From Pseudoflavonifractor sp902362925 (GTDB taxonomy: Bacteria; Bacillota; Clostridia; Oscillospirales; Oscillospiraceae), in assembly GCA_902362925.1 (NCBI GenBank), contig CABIYL010000008.1: DNA of 64,000 bases, one strand, 5' to 3'. This document shows, piece after piece, positions 39,874-49,116 of the stretch. A program made the translations under genes and the position numbers. Below the pieces are notes generated by a model. The model made no database searches. It had not been told where the DNA came from and saw nothing but the letters and a program-made list of their open reading frames with translations. The stretch's first letter is position 1. Every line of letters begins with the position of its first letter.

Positions 39874-41499
39874 TCAGCCCTTGCTCAGGAACTCGAAGCG
39901 CAGGGTCAGGTCGGGGTAGAAGACATAGCCGGAAATGTTGTCCCGGGCGCAGTAGGCGAAGTCATACTGATACAGCTGCACGCTGGGGCAATCCTCGGCG
40001 TAGATGTACTGCATCTCCTTGTAGCACTCCATGCGCTCCTCTTCGGTGTCGGCAGACTCAGCCTGGAAGTAGAGGGCGTCAAACTCCTCGTTGTTGTAGT
40101 TGTTGTAGTTGTAGGCAGCCTCGTTCACATAGAGGTTGTTCACCAGATAGCCGGGGTCGCCGATGAAGGGGTTGAAGCGGTTGATGAACAGGGCAGTGTT
40201 CTTGTTGGCGATCTCGGTCAGGAAGGTGGCACGGTCGATCTCGTTGATCTCCATGGTGATGCCGATCTTGCTCAGGGCATCCTGGATGGTGATGGCGGTG
40301 TCCTTCCAGTCGGTAAAGCCGTTGCCCAGGGTCAGGGTGCAGGTGAAGCCGTCGGGATAGCCGGCCTCAGCCAGCAGCTCCTTGGCCTTCTCCAGGTCGG
40401 TCTGATAGCAGGTCTTGTCGTCGCTGATGTGGCCGGTGACGTTGTCGGGCAGCATGGAGGTGGTGCGGGTGGCGTTGCCGAACATGACGTCGTTGACCAG
40501 GGTGTCATAGGGGATGGCATAGGCGATGGCCTGACGGACCAGGACATTGTCGAAGGGCTCGATGTTCAGGTTCATGGCCAGGTACAGGTGCATGTTGGAG
40601 GCGTTCTTGACCACCTGGATGCCGTCCATCTCGGCCACGGTGTTGATGTTCTTGTCGTCCAGGTTGAGGGCCACATCCACGTCGCCGTTCTCCAGCAGGA
40701 GCTGACGGTTGGAGGGCTCCTGAACCAGCTGCCAGGTGACAGAGTCGTTGGCGGGCTTGTCAGCGCCCCAGTAGTTGTCACGGGCGGTGAGCACCACGGA
40801 GTTGGTGATGTCGTAGGTGGTGATCTCGTAGGGGCCGGAACCGGCGGTGTGAGTGGTCAGGTAGTCGGGGTCCTCGGCGATGCCGGCCTCGGCCTCATCC
40901 TGGTTGACGATGCAGAAGGGGTAGGTCTCCAGCAGGCGGAGGAACATGTGGCTCTTCTGGCTCAGGGTGAAGACCACGGTGGCGTCATCGGGGGCCTGCA
41001 TGTCGATGATGTTGGTCAGGCCGAAGAGGAAGCTGGAGTTGGCGCCGTCTCTGGCGTGCTCATAGGACCAGATGACGTCCTCGGCCAGCACCTTGTCGCC
41101 GTTGGCGAAGGTGGCGTCGGGGTCGATGTGGAAGGTCCAGGTCAGCTGGTCCTCGCTGGTCTCCCAGCTCTCAGCGATGACACCCTCCAGGTTGGCGGTG
41201 TCGGCCACGGCGTTGCCGTTGGCATCGGTGGTGGTCTTGTACTGCACCAGGCGGTCATAGGCGGCGTACTGGAAAGCGGAGGTAGTACCGTCAGTCTGGT
41301 CCCAGGGGTTCAGGGTGCTGCCCAGAGAGGCGGCGGCAACAACGATATTGTTGCCGGAGGAGGCAGACGGATCGCTGGCGCTGGGGTTCGTGCTGGGGTC
41401 AGTGCCGGGGTTGGTGTTGGCGTTCTCTGCGCAGGCACCCAGGGCCAGGACCATGGATCCACACAGCAGGAACGCAGCGAGACGCTTCCATGTCTTCAT
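39874..41499 (-). CDS. oppA: Peptide/nickel-type ABC transporter substrate-binding lipoprotein
   Basis: This 541-residue SBP family 5 protein has a lipoprotein signal (lipobox LGAC, Cys23) and a Ser/Asn/Pro-rich linker. Typical motifs include LNPWDQTDGTTSAFQYAAYD, GVIAESWETSEDQLTWTFHI and VRQAIAYAIPYDTLVNDVM. AGAGG precedes the ATG. The ligand may be a peptide or peptide-like compound; gene order B-C-A-D-F is that of dipeptide and oligopeptide systems. Confidence 0.92.
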   Translation of the reverse strand: MKTWKRLAAFLLCGSMVLALGACAENANTNPGTDPSTNPSASDPSASSGNNIVVAAASLGSTLNPWDQTDGTTSAFQYAAYDRLVQYKTTTDANGNAVADTANLEGVIAESWETSEDQLTWTFHIDPDATFANGDKVLAEDVIWSYEHARDGANSSFLFGLTNIIDMQAPDDATVVFTLSQKSHMFLRLLETYPFCIVNQDEAEAGIAEDPDYLTTHTAGSGPYEITTYDITNSVVLTARDNYWGADKPANDSVTWQLVQEPSNRQLLLENGDVDVALNLDDKNINTVAEMDGIQVVKNASNMHLYLAMNLNIEPFDNVLVRQAIAYAIPYDTLVNDVMFGNATRTTSMLPDNVTGHISDDKTCYQTDLEKAKELLAEAGYPDGFTCTLTLGNGFTDWKDTAITIQDALSKIGITMEINEIDRATFLTEIANKNTALFINRFNPFIGDPGYLVNNLYVNEAAYNYNNYNNEEFDALYFQAESADTEEERMECYKEMQYIYAEDCPSVQLYQYDFAYCARDNISGYVFYPDLTLRFEFLSKG

Positions 41500-41553
41500 T
41501 CTCTTTACCTCTTTTCTCTGATTTTACTTACCTTCTTTACTTGAATCCTGACC

Positions 41554-42441
41554 TTACACGCCGGTACGGTTTCTGGGGTCCAGGATATCCCGGACGCCGT
41601 CGCCCACCAGGTTAAAGCCCAGAATAGAAGTCATGATTGCCAGGCCGGGGAAGGTGGCCATCCACCACTGGCCGCTGATGATGTAGGACCGGGCCTCGGA
41701 GATCATGTTGCCCCACTCAGCCGTGGGAGGCTGCACGCCCATGCCCAGGAAGCTCAGGCTGGACACGGTCAGGATGGCGAAGCCCAGGCCCAGGGTGGCT
41801 TTTACCAGCAGCTGGCTCATGCAGTTGGGGAGCACGTGGCGGAAGATGAGCTGGGAGTTCTTCAGGCCGATGGCCACACCGGCCTCGATGTAGGGCCGGC
41901 CGCGGATGCTGGAGGTCTCGGCGAACATCAGCCGGGCGTAGTCGGGGATACTGACGATACCCACGGCCAGCATGGCGCTGACGGTGCCCTTGCCGATGGC
42001 GGCGGCGATGACGATGGCCAGCACCAGGGAGGGGAACGCGCACATGGCGTCCATGACACGCATGATGACGATGCTCACTGCGCCGCCGTAGTAACCGGCG
42101 ATGCCGCCCAGCACGGTGCCGATGACCAGGGAGATGCCCACGGAGATGACGCCGCACCACATGCTGATCCGGGCGCCGTAGAGCACTCTGGTGAGGATAT
42201 CGCGGCCGTACTGGTCGGTACCCAGCAGTTGGCCCTCATATCCGGGGGGCTTCTGGCTGACTGCGTAGTCCAGTGCGTTGGGCTCAAACGGGGCAATCAC
42301 CGGCGCCAGCACCGCCATAATCACCCAGAAGAGGATGAAGCACAGCCCCACCACGGCCAGCTTGTTGCGGCAGAAGATCTGCCACGCGGAGGCGTGCCGG
42401 GGGGCCAGCTGTTCTCCTGCGGTTTCCTTTTTCTTCTTCAT
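41554..42441 (-). CDS. oppC: Oligopeptide ABC transporter permease OppC
   Basis: This 295-residue permease has a cytoplasmic N-terminus, a first membrane helix at about 28-50 and five more segments. The EAA-loop signature appears as EAGVAIGLKNSQLIFRHVLPN. It ends GVRDILDPRNRTGV, typical for DppC/OppC. Confidence 0.94.
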   Translation of the reverse strand: MKKKKETAGEQLAPRHASAWQIFCRNKLAVVGLCFILFWVIMAVLAPVIAPFEPNALDYAVSQKPPGYEGQLLGTDQYGRDILTRVLYGARISMWCGVISVGISLVIGTVLGGIAGYYGGAVSIVIMRVMDAMCAFPSLVLAIVIAAAIGKGTVSAMLAVGIVSIPDYARLMFAETSSIRGRPYIEAGVAIGLKNSQLIFRHVLPNCMSQLLVKATLGLGFAILTVSSLSFLGMGVQPPTAEWGNMISEARSYIISGQWWMATFPGLAIMTSILGFNLVGDGVRDILDPRNRTGV

Positions 42442-42481
42442 GTTTCACACCCACATTTTCATTCCGAAGTGTTTGTCCTGC

Positions 42482-43495
42482 TCAGTCGTACTTGACCCGG
42501 CGGTCCACCACCGTGTAGAGGATATCCAGCACCAGGTTGATGACCACGTACAGCAGTGCGCTGAACAGTGCGAAGGCCTGGACCGGATTGTAGTCCACGT
42601 TGAGGATGGCGTCGGTGACGTAGAAGCCGATGCCGGGCCAGGAGAAGATGGTCTCCACCACCACGGTGTAGCCCAGCATCATGCCGAACTGGCCGCCCAG
42701 CACGGTGAGGATGGGGATGAGGGCGTTGCGCAGGGCGTGGCGGTAAATGACGATGCGCTCCTTCATGCCCTTGGCACGGGCGGTACGGATGTAGTCCTGT
42801 CCCAGGACCTCCAGCATGCTGGCCCGGGTCATACGGGCCATAACCGCCATGGTGGACATGCTCAGGGTGATGGCGGGGAGAATGATGTGGGCCAGGGAGT
42901 CCTTCAGGGCCACCATATCACCGGTGAGGATGCTGTCCAGGACGTACATACCGGTGATGGTGGTGGGGGGATTGATACCCATGCTGATGCGTCCCGTAGG
43001 GGCCACGGTCCAGTGGAGAGTGGCGTAGAAGATGAGGATGAGCATCAGGCCGAACCAGAACACCGGCATGGTGGCGCCCAGCATGGAGAAGATACGGGCG
43101 CCGTGGTCCAGCGGCGAGTTCTTATGGGTGGCCGAGGCGATACCCAGGGGTACGCCGATGAGGATGGCGATTGCCAGCGCCCACAGAGCCAGCTCCAGGC
43201 TGGCGGGGATGCGCTTAATGAAGTCGTTGAGCACCGTGTCGTGGGTCCGGTTGGAATAGCCGAAGTCACCCTGGAGGATGCCGCTGACGTAGCGGACGAA
43301 CTGGACGGGCAGCGGGTCGTTGAGGCCCCACTCCTCTCTCAGCTGTTCCACCTGTTCCTCGGTGGCCATCTCGCCCAGGTAGGCACGGGCGGGGTCACCC
43401 GGCATGACGCGGGTCAGGAGGAAGATGATGATGACCACCAGCACCACCGCCGGAATCGCGTATAGCAGTCGTTTTGCGATGTACTTTAAGTTCAT
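42482..43495 (-). CDS. oppB: Oligopeptide ABC transporter permease OppB
   Basis: This 337-residue permease is the first gene of the opp operon. Family features are LTRVMPGDPARAYLG near the N-terminus, the RTARAKGMKERIVIYRHALRN EAA loop and the final LVLDILYTVVDRRVKYD. AAAGGA lies 13 bases upstream of the ATG. Confidence 0.94.
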   Translation of the reverse strand: MNLKYIAKRLLYAIPAVVLVVIIIFLLTRVMPGDPARAYLGEMATEEQVEQLREEWGLNDPLPVQFVRYVSGILQGDFGYSNRTHDTVLNDFIKRIPASLELALWALAIAILIGVPLGIASATHKNSPLDHGARIFSMLGATMPVFWFGLMLILIFYATLHWTVAPTGRISMGINPPTTITGMYVLDSILTGDMVALKDSLAHIILPAITLSMSTMAVMARMTRASMLEVLGQDYIRTARAKGMKERIVIYRHALRNALIPILTVLGGQFGMMLGYTVVVETIFSWPGIGFYVTDAILNVDYNPVQAFALFSALLYVVINLVLDILYTVVDRRVKYD

Positions 43496-43615
43496 GTTGT
43501 CAGGCCATTCCTTTCCTGTCAGCTTGGTTATAAAAACAGGCCGTGGTCACCTGCTTCTACCGCCTGATTTGCGTTTTGCCTCCGGTCTGCCCGCTTACCA
43601 CCCTGTAAAGAGCAG

Positions 43616-43657
43616 CGAGAGCAAAGCGGCACCTACTTAGGAGCGGCTTTGCTCTCG
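43616..43657 (-). repeat. Perfect 12-bp hairpin in the opp leader
   Basis: CGAGAGCAAAGC pairs with GCTTTGCTCTCG across 18 nt. There is no U-tract on the minus strand. It may be an RNA regulatory stem or part of an interspersed repeat. Confidence 0.6.
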
Positions 43658-43837
43658 TTCGGTATCCGGCGCCCTGTCGCGTCTTCATCCGGGAGGGCCC
43701 TTCCGGCACCTTTGCCAGGCCCCTCCGGGTATTGGTTTGGGGAAGTTCGGATACTGGATTATTGCAATCCATGCATTAGGAATTATTTAACCTAATAAAA
43801 AATTTTTAACACTTCACTGTAAAAAAACCTTATGGAT

Positions 43838-43877
43838 AGAATACACGCCTTTTGTCCAATTGTCAAGGTTGACAATT
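43838..43877 (-). promoter_or_regulatory. opp promoter with a perfect palindromic operator over its -35
   Basis: On the minus strand TTGACA (43861-43866) and TATTCT (43838-43843) are spaced 17 nt apart. A perfect 20-bp palindrome, AATTGTCAA-GG-TTGACAATT (43858-43877), covers the -35 box, a typical place for repressor binding. Confidence 0.85.
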
Positions 43878-43886
43878 TGTATTTTT

Positions 43887-44924
43887 TTAGTGGGTGTCAA
43901 TCTTTATCTTTTTTACGACGTCTTCCGCAAACCATTGCATTTCATCGAAGAATTCCGACATATTATTGGCGGTAAACAGGATAGCAGGGAAACTTGTAAC
44001 CCCTGCTTCCCGGTATTGGTTGATACGCTCCAGCACTTCCTCGGGGGTTCCGATTAAGTCACGGTTGACACAATCGCTCAGATCCATACCCTTCATTGTG
44101 GAAGAGGCCAGTGTCAGCATGTGTCGGTACTGCTGGGATTTGGTATATTTTTCCCACGCTTCCTCATAGGTTTTGCCAAGTGCCACTGTAAACTGGGGCG
44201 CAATGTCAAGGTCGTCTGCGGGGCGGCCGTTGGCCTCCAGCATCTCCTTCAGGCGCTCCACCCGCTGGGCCATCTCGGACACAGTGAAGCCGCTGGGCAG
44301 CCAGCCCTGGCCGTATTTGGCGGCACGGGCCATACCGTTGTCGCTGTTGCCGCCGATGTAGAAGGGGAAGGGATTGGACACGGGCTTGGGGGTGCTCTGG
44401 AGGTTCTCCACCTCAAAATACTCCCCCTTGTAGGTAACCACATCCTCGGTGAACAGGCGATGGAGGATCTCCAGGGACTCGTCCACCATCTTGCCCCGCA
44501 TCTTGCCCTTGGCCTGGCTGCCGAACAGGGCCTCGAACTCCTCCCGGTAGGCGCCCATGCCCACGCCCAGCATGAGCCGTCCGCCGCACAGCCGGTCCAG
44601 ACTGGCCAGCTCCTTGGCCAGGATGCCGGGCTGCCGGAAGGGCAGCACCAGCAGGGCGGTGGCCAGCTTGAGGGTTTTGGTGTGTTCGCCGATGGCGGCC
44701 AGGGTGATGAGGGGCGCAAAGTAGTTGGGGGCCTGGCCGAAGTCCTCCACCACATACTGCTGGGTGGCGATATGGTCGTTGCCCCAGACGGAGTCATACC
44801 CCAGCTCCTCGGCCTTCTCCGCGATACGGATGTTGTCCCGGATGTCCTCCACAAAGGGGATGGGGTACATCAGGCCCTCGGTGCCGGTGGGGATGCCCAC
44901 GCCGAATTCCAGTTTTCGCTTCAT
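43887..44924 (-). CDS. LLM-class F420-dependent oxidoreductase, second copy
   Basis: This 345-residue protein is a close paralogue of the gap-truncated enzyme at 27778: FGVGIPTGTEGLMYPIPF, SVWGNDHIATQQY, LGVGMGAYREEFEALFG and FYIGGNSDNGMARAAKYGQGWLP. The start follows AAGGAG by 6 nt; an ATG eight codons earlier is less likely. It is the last gene of the amidohydrolase-LLM-M20-LLM operon. F420 use is inferred from the subfamily and the cofactor genes nearby. Confidence 0.92.
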   Translation of the reverse strand: MKRKLEFGVGIPTGTEGLMYPIPFVEDIRDNIRIAEKAEELGYDSVWGNDHIATQQYVVEDFGQAPNYFAPLITLAAIGEHTKTLKLATALLVLPFRQPGILAKELASLDRLCGGRLMLGVGMGAYREEFEALFGSQAKGKMRGKMVDESLEILHRLFTEDVVTYKGEYFEVENLQSTPKPVSNPFPFYIGGNSDNGMARAAKYGQGWLPSGFTVSEMAQRVERLKEMLEANGRPADDLDIAPQFTVALGKTYEEAWEKYTKSQQYRHMLTLASSTMKGMDLSDCVNRDLIGTPEEVLERINQYREAGVTSFPAILFTANNMSEFFDEMQWFAEDVVKKIKIDTH

Positions 44925-44944
44925 GTTATGCTCCTTCCGGTGGT

Positions 44945-46381
44945 TCAAAAGCTCTTGTCGCCGGGCTGCAGATCATCGGGCAGGGGGCAGCGGTAGGTCT
45001 CGCCGTCCAGCTTGGCCAGATAGTCCTTTTTGGCCTGCTCCAGCAGGGCGGGGTCGGTCATAAAGTCCAGAGCGGTCATGGCCAGCACCTTGGCGGCGGT
45101 CTTCATGCCCTTCTTGGCCAGGCTGGACTTGCCCATGGCCACCATCTGCCAGGAGTGGAAGGGAAGACCGGCGGGATAGCAGGCCACATGGAGCTGGCAG
45201 CCGGGCACCACCCAGGAGGCATCGCCGGCGTCGGTGGAGGCGGTGTTGCCCACCTCGGGGCAGTACCAGTTGGCCATGGGCTCCTCGTACATGGCACGGA
45301 TCTCGGCGCTGCTCTTCTCGGGATAGGTCAGCTCGATGCAGTGGAGCAGCCGCTTCTCGTCGCTCTTGTCCAGGGTATCCTTGAACTTCTGGGCATACTC
45401 CAGCTCCTCGGGGGTGTAGGGGATGGGCAGGTACTTGTCCAGGTTGGCGTTGAACCGGTCCAGCACCGCCTTGGTGCTCATCAGGTTGGAGGTGCCGGAG
45501 ACCACCTTGTAGCTCATCTCGGTCTCGGTCATCATGGCCGCGCCCTGGGCGCACTTGATGACCCGGTCGGCGATCTCATACATGGCGCCCATCTTGGGGG
45601 CACGGATGACGTAGCTCAGCATGGCCTCAGCGGGGACCACGTTGGGGGCGGTGCCGCCGGCGTTGAGGTAGGCGTAGTGGATGCGGGCCTCGGGGATCAC
45701 GTGCTCACGCAGGTAGTTGACGCCCACATTCATCAGCTCGCAGGCGTCCAGCGCGCTGCGGCCCAGCTGCGGGCAGGCGGCGGCGTGGGCGGAGATGCCC
45801 TTGAACTTGAACAGGATGTTGTAGGTACCCAGGCAGTCCTCGCCGTCCCAGCCGTAGTTGAACTGAGCGGGGTGCCAGGACAGCTCAATGTCGCAGTCCT
45901 TGAAGTAGCCGTCCCGCACCATGAAGGTCTTGGCGCTGCCGCCCTCCTCGGCGGGGCAGCCGTAGTAGCGGATGGTGCCCTTCACGTTGTGGGCCTCCAT
46001 GTACTTCTTTACCGCGTTGACCGCGCACATGGAACCGGCGCCCAGCAGGTTGTGGCCGCAGCCGTGACCCGGCTTGCCCGGCTCCATGGGCTTGTGCTCG
46101 GTGCAGTCTGCCTCCTGGTTCAGGCCGGCCAGGGCGTCGTACTCGCCCAGAATGGCGATGATGGGGTGGCCCTCGCCGTAGGAGGCGATGAAGGCGGTCT
46201 CCATGCCCTTGATCTGGTCGTTGACGGTGAAGCCCAGCTCGCGGAGCACCTTCTTCTGCAGCTCGGCGGACTGCTTCTCCTGGTAGCACATCTCGGCAAA
46301 GCCCCAGATCTGGTCGGACACGTCCTCAAATACGGCGGAATTTTCCTCTACCAGGGCTTCAATTTCGTCTTTCCGTTCCAT
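44945..46381 (-). CDS. M20 family amidohydrolase, AbgB-like
   Basis: This 478-residue enzyme resembles AbgB, the subunit of p-aminobenzoyl-glutamate hydrolase, in length and in order of motifs. Metal-binding segments are GHGCGHNLLG at about 104-113, PAEEGGSAKTF and SWHPAQFN. The dimerisation insert begins near KGISAHAA. GGAAGG lies 8 nt before the ATG. It should cleave an amide bond in an imported acyl-amino acid or peptide-like compound. It lies between two LLM genes, which suggests consecutive steps. Confidence 0.92.
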   Translation of the reverse strand: MERKDEIEALVEENSAVFEDVSDQIWGFAEMCYQEKQSAELQKKVLRELGFTVNDQIKGMETAFIASYGEGHPIIAILGEYDALAGLNQEADCTEHKPMEPGKPGHGCGHNLLGAGSMCAVNAVKKYMEAHNVKGTIRYYGCPAEEGGSAKTFMVRDGYFKDCDIELSWHPAQFNYGWDGEDCLGTYNILFKFKGISAHAAACPQLGRSALDACELMNVGVNYLREHVIPEARIHYAYLNAGGTAPNVVPAEAMLSYVIRAPKMGAMYEIADRVIKCAQGAAMMTETEMSYKVVSGTSNLMSTKAVLDRFNANLDKYLPIPYTPEELEYAQKFKDTLDKSDEKRLLHCIELTYPEKSSAEIRAMYEEPMANWYCPEVGNTASTDAGDASWVVPGCQLHVACYPAGLPFHSWQMVAMGKSSLAKKGMKTAAKVLAMTALDFMTDPALLEQAKKDYLAKLDGETYRCPLPDDLQPGDKSF

Positions 46382-46412
46382 GACACATACCTTCCTTTCA
46401 AGATTCTATATG

Positions 46413-47414
46413 TTAATTCAGAATTTCCTTGGCAAAGCCCATCATGTCCAGGGCGCTGACGCCGTCGCAGGCACACAGAATGGGCTGGTCCAGTCCGGCG
46501 GCGCGGTATTCGGCCAGCCGCTCCCGGCAGTGCTCGGGGCTGCCGATGACGGCAAAGCGGTCGGCCAGCTCCCAGGTGATGAGGTCGGCGGCGTCCTCCC
46601 CTGCCGCGATTTTGGCGGCGATGGGGGCAATCTCCTGGGGCAGAGCGCCGGACTGCTGGACAAAGGGCTGCTCCGCCGACCGGCCCAGGTAGAAGGACAG
46701 GGTGTTGGCAAAGGCCCTGCGGCCCTCCTCCCTGTCACCCACAAACAGCGGGATGTAGGACGCCAGCTGCACCCGCTCGGTGCGTCCGGCACGGGCTGCT
46801 CCCTTGTCCACCTGCTCTCTCGCCCAGGCCACGTAGGGAGCCGCGCTCATAATGGACAGCAGCACACCGTCGGCGTGCTCTCCTGCCAGACCCAGGGCAC
46901 GCTCTCCCCGCACGCCCATGTACACCGGCATGTCCCGGCGGAAGGGCGTAAAGTCCAGCTCCACGTTGTGAGCCCGCAGGCACTGGCCCTCAAAATCCAG
47001 ATGTCCGGTGCCGATGAGGGTGCGGATCATCTCCACCGACTCGGCCACGTGGGTAATGGGCTTCTGGAAGGGGATACACATCTTCTCCTCAATCCAGCGG
47101 CGGTTGCTGGAGCCCATGGCCAGCATGAAGCGGCCCTGGGATATGGCGTCCACTGCCGCGGCCTCCATGGCGGTGAGCACCGGGGTGCGGGTGTAGGGGT
47201 TGACCACGCCCACGCCCAGCTCGATCCGGCTGGTGACGGCGGCCAGTGCCCCTGCGGTGGCCATGGCGCCGCCGTTGAAATAGTCCTCCGAAATCCAGCA
47301 GGAGCGGAAGCCGTCCGCCTCCGCCTGCCGGACCGTGCTCATCAATACGTCGGCGCTCAGGCCGCCTGGAAAGGAGACGCCGGTCTCCGCCAGCGTAAAG
47401 CTTCTGTTATCCAT
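46413..47414 (-). CDS. LLM-class oxidoreductase, third copy (divergent)
   Basis: This 333-residue luciferase-like protein starts MDNRSFTLAETGVSFPGG and contains RIELGVGVVNPYTRTPVLTAME and FMLAMGSSNRRWIEEKM, a pattern of F420-dependent MER-like enzymes. It is clearly more distant from the other two copies. Its ATG overlaps the stop of the upstream amidohydrolase by 8 bp. It may use F420, but an FMN-dependent role cannot be excluded from sequence alone. Confidence 0.87.
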   Translation of the reverse strand: MDNRSFTLAETGVSFPGGLSADVLMSTVRQAEADGFRSCWISEDYFNGGAMATAGALAAVTSRIELGVGVVNPYTRTPVLTAMEAAAVDAISQGRFMLAMGSSNRRWIEEKMCIPFQKPITHVAESVEMIRTLIGTGHLDFEGQCLRAHNVELDFTPFRRDMPVYMGVRGERALGLAGEHADGVLLSIMSAAPYVAWAREQVDKGAARAGRTERVQLASYIPLFVGDREEGRRAFANTLSFYLGRSAEQPFVQQSGALPQEIAPIAAKIAAGEDAADLITWELADRFAVIGSPEHCRERLAEYRAAGLDQPILCACDGVSALDMMGFAKEILN

Positions 47415-48669
47415 CCAGTCCACACTCCGTCTCGTACTCCACGCCGTCCTTCATGACAAAGGCGCAGTCCAACAGGGCGTTCTCGTCGGTGAGCAGGTCC
47501 CGGCTCCAGGCGGCGATGTCGGCCAGCTTGCCCGGCTCGATGGTGCCCACCTGGTCCAGGCCCAAAATCTGGGCGTTGACGCTGGTGGCCGCCTTGAGGG
47601 CGCGGAAGGGGTCCATGCCGCTGCGGAGCCAGCAGGCGTACTCCCTGCCGTTCTCGTAGGGCTGGTACACGGCCACCAGATCGGTGCCGTAGCCCAGGCG
47701 GATATTGCTCTTGCGGATGATCTCCCGGCTGTCCTGGAGCCGCTTCTGATAGATGCGCAGCTTCTGCTGGAAGCCGGGCTCCTTCTTGGCCAGCTTCTCT
47801 TCGTCGGGGTGGACGATCTCGTCGTAGGGCAGGAAGGTGGGCACCAGATAGGTCCCCGACTTCTCAAACCGCTCGGCCGTCTCCTCATCCATGAGGGAGC
47901 CGTGCTCCATGCCGTCGATGCCCAGGTCCAGCAGGCACTGCATCACATAGGGGGCGTACACGTGGGCGGTGCAGGGCTTGCCCAGGGCGTGGGCGGTGTC
48001 GATGATGGCGGCAAACTCCTCGTCGGTGAGCTGCTTGTCCTCCGGGCTGTCGTTGGGGGAGGCAAAGCCGCCGCTGGCCATAATTTTAATGAACTGGGCG
48101 CCGTACTTCACCTGCTGGCGCACCGCGCCCCGGAAGAAATCAGCTCCGTTGCCCAGGCCCTGGACCTTGCTGGTGTACAGCTCGGCCAGCAGGGGGTTCT
48201 GGTACAGCCGCTGGCTCAGGTCGGTGTGGCCGCCGGGGGTACCCAGGGCTCCGAAGGAGTAGACCAGCCGGGCGCCGTCAAAGTATCCCCGCTCGATGGA
48301 GCGGGCCACATCGGCGATGCCGTAGTCAAAGGGCTCGATGGTGCCGGGCACCCGGATGGAGGTGAAGCCCCGGCGCAGGGCATGCTGAAGGGTGTGCAGT
48401 GTACCCAGGGCCCGGTAGGTGGAGGAGGCAAAGATGGTCTCCATGAACATCTTGTCGTTGTCAAAGGCGTCGGCGTGGACGTGGGCGTCAATCATGCCGG
48501 GCGTCACCGTCTTGTCCGACAAATCCACCACCCGGCACTCCTCGCCCACCGGCAGTTTTTTGCCCACCATCTCAATCCGGTTGTCCTTGACCAGGATTTC
48601 CATTCCGGGCTGCAGCTCTTCCCGAATGCCGTCGAACAGCTTTCCGCAGCGAATCAGTGTTGTCCTCAC
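47407..48669 (-). CDS. Metal-dependent amidohydrolase (prolidase/imidazolonepropionase-like)
   Basis: This 420-residue enzyme belongs to the amidohydrolase superfamily, close to Xaa-Pro dipeptidase-type members. Metal ligands are HVHAD after GMID, a lysine in QFIKIMASGGF that is probably carboxylated, His in TAHVYAP and MEHGSL, and Asp in GTDLVAV. The start is a GTG after GGAGGAACT; an upstream start is not supported. It is the first gene of an operon with two LLM genes and the M20 gene. Confidence 0.88.
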   Translation of the reverse strand: MRTTLIRCGKLFDGIREELQPGMEILVKDNRIEMVGKKLPVGEECRVVDLSDKTVTPGMIDAHVHADAFDNDKMFMETIFASSTYRALGTLHTLQHALRRGFTSIRVPGTIEPFDYGIADVARSIERGYFDGARLVYSFGALGTPGGHTDLSQRLYQNPLLAELYTSKVQGLGNGADFFRGAVRQQVKYGAQFIKIMASGGFASPNDSPEDKQLTDEEFAAIIDTAHALGKPCTAHVYAPYVMQCLLDLGIDGMEHGSLMDEETAERFEKSGTYLVPTFLPYDEIVHPDEEKLAKKEPGFQQKLRIYQKRLQDSREIIRKSNIRLGYGTDLVAVYQPYENGREYACWLRSGMDPFRALKAATSVNAQILGLDQVGTIEPGKLADIAAWSRDLLTDENALLDCAFVMKDGVEYETECGLDG

Positions 48670-49116
48670 AGTTCCTCCGCTCCTTTTTCCGACGAAAAAT
48701 AGCCGACCGAATCCGTCGCGTTTTATGATGTTGCCTATTATAGTATACTCTTTATCTATATGCAAGAGTTTTCTTAACCAAAGTTTTAAGTTTTTCGCAC
48801 TTTTATAAATAGATTCTCTATCTTTTCCGTGCTACACTTCCATTTTTATTCGCTTTATAAAAAATTATCTGTGTGGAATTATTTTTTCATTATTAATATT
48901 TATTCATTTTATGAATTATGTTTTTCTTTTAAAAGTTTCCGCACTGCAGCAATTTAAAGTAATTAAGTATTTTTCGACAGCAAATGGCATGCGGATAACT
49001 GATTTAAATTTCTCATTTGTCTATATTTCTCTCTCGGGCAGACCAGGCCGCTCTGCCGACATGACAACCGCATCCGTCTCATATAGATACCACAAGATAT
49101 CTGAGGAGGGATTACT
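48670..49116. other. AT-rich spacer between the amidohydrolase operon and the pdaB fragment
   Basis: This 447-bp stretch is far more AT-rich than its surroundings. It contains the operon promoter at 48737-48765 and no convincing gene. A small stem, CGGGCAGA with TCTGCCG, lies at about 49035-49058. The rest is featureless. Confidence 0.6.
48737..48765 (-). promoter_or_regulatory. Promoter of the amidohydrolase-LLM-M20-LLM operon
   Basis: On the minus strand TTGCAT (48760-48765) and a perfect TATAAT (48737-48742) are spaced 17 nt apart, about 60 nt from the GTG start. Confidence 0.8.

Larger units (their letters stand above)
43496..43886. other. Leader and promoter region of the opp operon
   Basis: This 391-bp spacer holds the opp promoter and palindrome (43838-43877), a long leader of about 335 nt and a perfect hairpin at 43616-43657. 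The part 43677-43735 also has GC-rich inverted words (CCGGGAGGGCC, GGCCCCTCCGGG). No gene was found. The leader is long enough to carry a regulatory RNA. Confidence 0.6.
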
